A stretch of DNA of 7,474 nucleotides, from positions 1-7,474 of the forward strand of contig SKPR01000213.1 in assembly GCA_007119455.1 (NCBI GenBank), written 5' to 3'. The notes below the pieces were generated by a model. The model was not told the DNA's origin. It did no database searches and saw only the letters and a program-made list of their open reading frames with translations. A program made the position numbers and the translations under genes. Origin of the DNA: Candidatus Brevefilum sp. (GTDB lineage Bacteria > Chloroflexota > Anaerolineae > Anaerolineales > Anaerolineaceae). Below are positions 5,845 through 7,474 of this stretch, one piece after another (within the stretch, counting starts at the first letter, position 1; each line of letters opens with the position of its first letter).

Positions 5845-6357
5845 TTACCCCCGGGTATACACACGATGCATGCGCACCCCACCCCTGACGAGGGTCTCAA
5901 CACGGTCCAGCTCCAGATTACCCGGGTCTCCTGAAGTGGTGAACCGCTGTTGAACCAGCGGCCCCAGGGGACGGACCAGAATCAGGGCTAATGTGGCCAG
6001 CAGGATGATCAGAGGTAGACGCTCCAGTTTTCTTTGGATTTTCTTTTCAGTTCCCAGAGTCCCCAGCCAGGCCGCCAGGCCAGCAGCCGCACCGGAAACG
6101 GCAAAATTCGTGCCACAGTTAGGGTGCATGACCAGATGGGATTCTCCGGCACGCAGCCTTTTCAACGCTTCAATGGCTGCTTCAGCCACATCTTCCGTGG
6201 TGACATTTCCCACGATGGTATACCCCATCGGTGAAGACATACCCCCCAAAGATACCGCTGGGTGCTTCTTGCTGAGTACGTTGATTGTGGCGTGCTCCAG
6301 GCCATGGTTGCGTTTCGAGCGTGAGATTGGTTTCATATCAAAGATTGAATTGCTCAT
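5845..6357 (-). CDS. DUF6391-like membrane protein of unknown function
   Basis: A 170-residue protein from the ATG at 6357. This start is preferred over the in-frame ATG at 6405 because AGGA sits 6 bases upstream and the extra 16 residues look like leader sequence. The N-terminal half is soluble-looking and carries RNHGLEHATINVL (residues 16-28), which I recognise as the signature of the DUF6391 family known from Cyanobacteria and Chloroflexota, then GGMSSPMGYTIVGNVT (38-53). VMHPNCGTNFAVSG (76-89) leads into a short hydrophobic stretch (85-101). A clear membrane segment with LPLIILLATLALILV spans about 114-128. The C-terminal tail is short and charged. His18, Glu21 and His22 form an HxxEH arrangement and His78/Cys81 could complete a metal site, but no activity is known. 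It lies between radA and holA on the same strand, 78 bases after radA and 8 before holA. Confidence 0.82.
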   Translation of the reverse strand: MSNSIFDMKPISRSKRNHGLEHATINVLSKKHPAVSLGGMSSPMGYTIVGNVTTEDVAEAAIEALKRLRAGESHLVMHPNCGTNFAVSGAAAGLAAWLGTLGTEKKIQRKLERLPLIILLATLALILVRPLGPLVQQRFTTSGDPGNLELDRVETLVRGGVRMHRVYTRG

Positions 6358-6420
6358 AAAGGTTCCTGTTTCTCCTGACAAAAATTTACCCGCATGATCA
6401 TGCATGGGGGTTCTGAAATC

Positions 6421-6426
6421 ATTATA
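6421..6426 (-). promoter_or_regulatory. Candidate -10 element upstream of the DUF6391-like gene
   Basis: Read on the minus strand, 6426-6421 is a perfect TATAAT, located in the gap just after the radA stop (6436). No good -35 hexamer is visible at 16-18 bases, where AACTGC or similar is found, and there is no extended TGn. If it is real, the DUF6391-like gene and holA would have their own promoter independent of radA. Confidence 0.25.
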
Positions 6427-6435
6427 ATGCCTGCT

Positions 6436-7474
6436 TTAATCTTGCAGTTGTTCGAGCATGGCGAATTTTAGCGCTTCAGCCAGAGAGCGCGCTTCCTGGA
6501 CTTCAATGAAACCAGGCCAGGGCTCTTTGCGGTGCAATCGCCGGGGAACAATCGCCTGTTTAAAACCCAGGCTGGCTGCTTCCCTCAAACGGGTCGTAAT
6601 CTGCCCAACCATCCTCAGCTCACCGGACAAACCAAGCTCACCGATCAACACCAGGTCTGCCCGGATTGGGTTATCACGCATGGAAGAGGTGATGGCAGCA
6701 GCCACGGCCAGGTCAGCCGCAGGCTCATCAATCCTTAAGCCCCCGACCACATTGACAAAGATGTCCTGCTCTGAAAGGCGGAGGTTGAGCCGGCGGGAGA
6801 GCACAGCCGTGATCAACAACAGCCGGTTGAAATCTATGCCATTGGGCGTTCGCCTGGGGTTGCCAAAATTCGTATGGCTGGTCAGCCCCTGTACTTCGAC
6901 CAACAAGGGCCGAGTCCCTTCCATGGTCACTGCGATGGCCGAACCCGGTGCGTTGACCATCCTTTCAGCCAGGAAGGCTTCGGACGGGTTCTTGACCTCA
7001 ATCATACCCCGTTCCTGCATCTCGAAAACGCCCACCTCGGATGTGGCACCAAAGCGATTCTTGACGGACCGCAGTAAACGGTAGGCCTGGAATCGATCCC
7101 CTTCAAGATACAAGACCGTATCGACAATATGCTCCAACACACGAGGGCCGGCAATTGTGCCCTGCTTGGTCACATGGCCAATCACAAATACGGCTATGCC
7201 AGAGGTTTTCGCCAGTTCCCTCAGGCGAGCTGCGCTTTCGCGAACCTGTGAAATTGACCCGGCGCTCGATTCCATTTCGGGCCTGTAGACGGTCTGGATG
7301 GAATCCACCACCAGCATCCGGGGATTGACCGCTTGCACATGCTCCAGGATGGCATCCAGATTGGTTTCAGTTACCAGAAATAGATCGTCAGGTAGTTCAA
7401 TCTCCCCATTGCCTGACCCTCGCAGCAGGCGGATCGCGCGCATTTTGATCTGCCGGGCCGATTCTTCGCCAGAT
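6436..7474 (-). CDS. radA: DNA repair protein RadA (5' partial)
   Basis: The frame stays open to the right edge, giving 345 visible residues. RadA is usually about 450, so the N-terminal C4 zinc finger and the Walker A loop lie outside the window. The visible part starts at SGEESARQIK, which follows Walker A in RadA proteins, so the internal ATG at 7443 is not the true start. Walker B is MLVVDS at about 7317-7300. The RadA-specific KNRFG motif is at 7062-7048. The C-terminal Lon-protease-like domain, which lacks protease function in RadA, shows NVVGGLRIDEPAADLAVAAA and GELGLSGELR. RadA is a RecA-related, hexameric ATPase helicase that drives branch migration of recombination intermediates in the cytoplasm. 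The protein looks intact. It is the first visible gene of a minus-strand run with the DUF6391-like gene and holA. Confidence 0.98.
   Translation of the reverse strand, partial: SGEESARQIKMRAIRLLRGSGNGEIELPDDLFLVTETNLDAILEHVQAVNPRMLVVDSIQTVYRPEMESSAGSISQVRESAARLRELAKTSGIAVFVIGHVTKQGTIAGPRVLEHIVDTVLYLEGDRFQAYRLLRSVKNRFGATSEVGVFEMQERGMIEVKNPSEAFLAERMVNAPGSAIAVTMEGTRPLLVEVQGLTSHTNFGNPRRTPNGIDFNRLLLITAVLSRRLNLRLSEQDIFVNVVGGLRIDEPAADLAVAAAITSSMRDNPIRADLVLIGELGLSGELRMVGQITTRLREAASLGFKQAIVPRRLHRKEPWPGFIEVQEARSLAEALKFAMLEQLQD

Noticed and set aside
5993..6397. A 134-codon plus-strand open frame antisense to the DUF6391-like gene
   Set aside because: It is explained as the complement of a conserved family protein, and no start context supports it.
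6358..6405. Earlier ATG (6405) as start of the DUF6391-like gene
   Set aside because: It has no clear Shine-Dalgarno and would lie only a few bases after the putative transcription start. The ATG at 6357 has AGGA 6 bases upstream.
6458..7084. A 208-codon plus-strand open frame antisense to radA
   Set aside because: The opposite strand is unmistakably RadA. The frame lacks a ribosome binding site and its composition is typical of an antisense shadow.

Overview
The window looks like a chromosomal segment of a Chloroflexota bacterium, most probably class Anaerolineae. This placement is an inference. It rests on the style of the secreted beta-helix protein, on a DUF6391-like gene next to core replication and repair genes, and on a short hydrophobic-plus-lysine C-terminus of a kind I associate with secreted proteins of that group. 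There is no rRNA, tRNA, transposase or CRISPR array in the window.

Layout. Bases 1-171 are the 3' end of a plus-strand LuxR/NarL-type regulator (DNA-binding helix-turn-helix only). Then comes a gene-free stretch of almost 390 bases with a possible terminator hairpin and a tandem array of a 7-base unit. From 558 a plus-strand cluster begins: a 128-residue protein that looks like a degenerate response-regulator receiver domain, a possible 34-codon very basic peptide (TTG start, strong ribosome binding site, ATGA overlap with the next gene), and a 1202-residue secreted surface protein. The large protein has a Sec signal peptide, two right-handed parallel beta-helix modules each closed by a 'choice-of-anchor Q'-type motif, and four DUF5979-like beta-sandwich repeats of about 100 residues.

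Bases 4641-4825 separate this cluster from convergent minus-strand genes. They hold a start-less open frame that may be a gene remnant and a hairpin that could serve as a bidirectional terminator. The minus-strand genes, in transcription order, are radA (5' end outside the window), a DUF6391-like membrane protein, and holA (DNA polymerase III delta subunit), with only 8 bases between the last two.

The two halves have different roles. The right half is housekeeping: recombination and repair, replication clamp loading, and an uncharacterised membrane protein. The left half is accessory: a regulator tail and a surface-protein cluster with clear signs of internal duplication and sequence exchange. 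The points most worth a second look are the mosaic DUF5979 repeats, the candidate small basic peptide coupled to the surface protein, the receiver-like protein ahead of it, the heptamer array upstream, and the HxxEH motif in the DUF6391-like protein. I do not see convincing evidence for a complete new defence or mobile system here.
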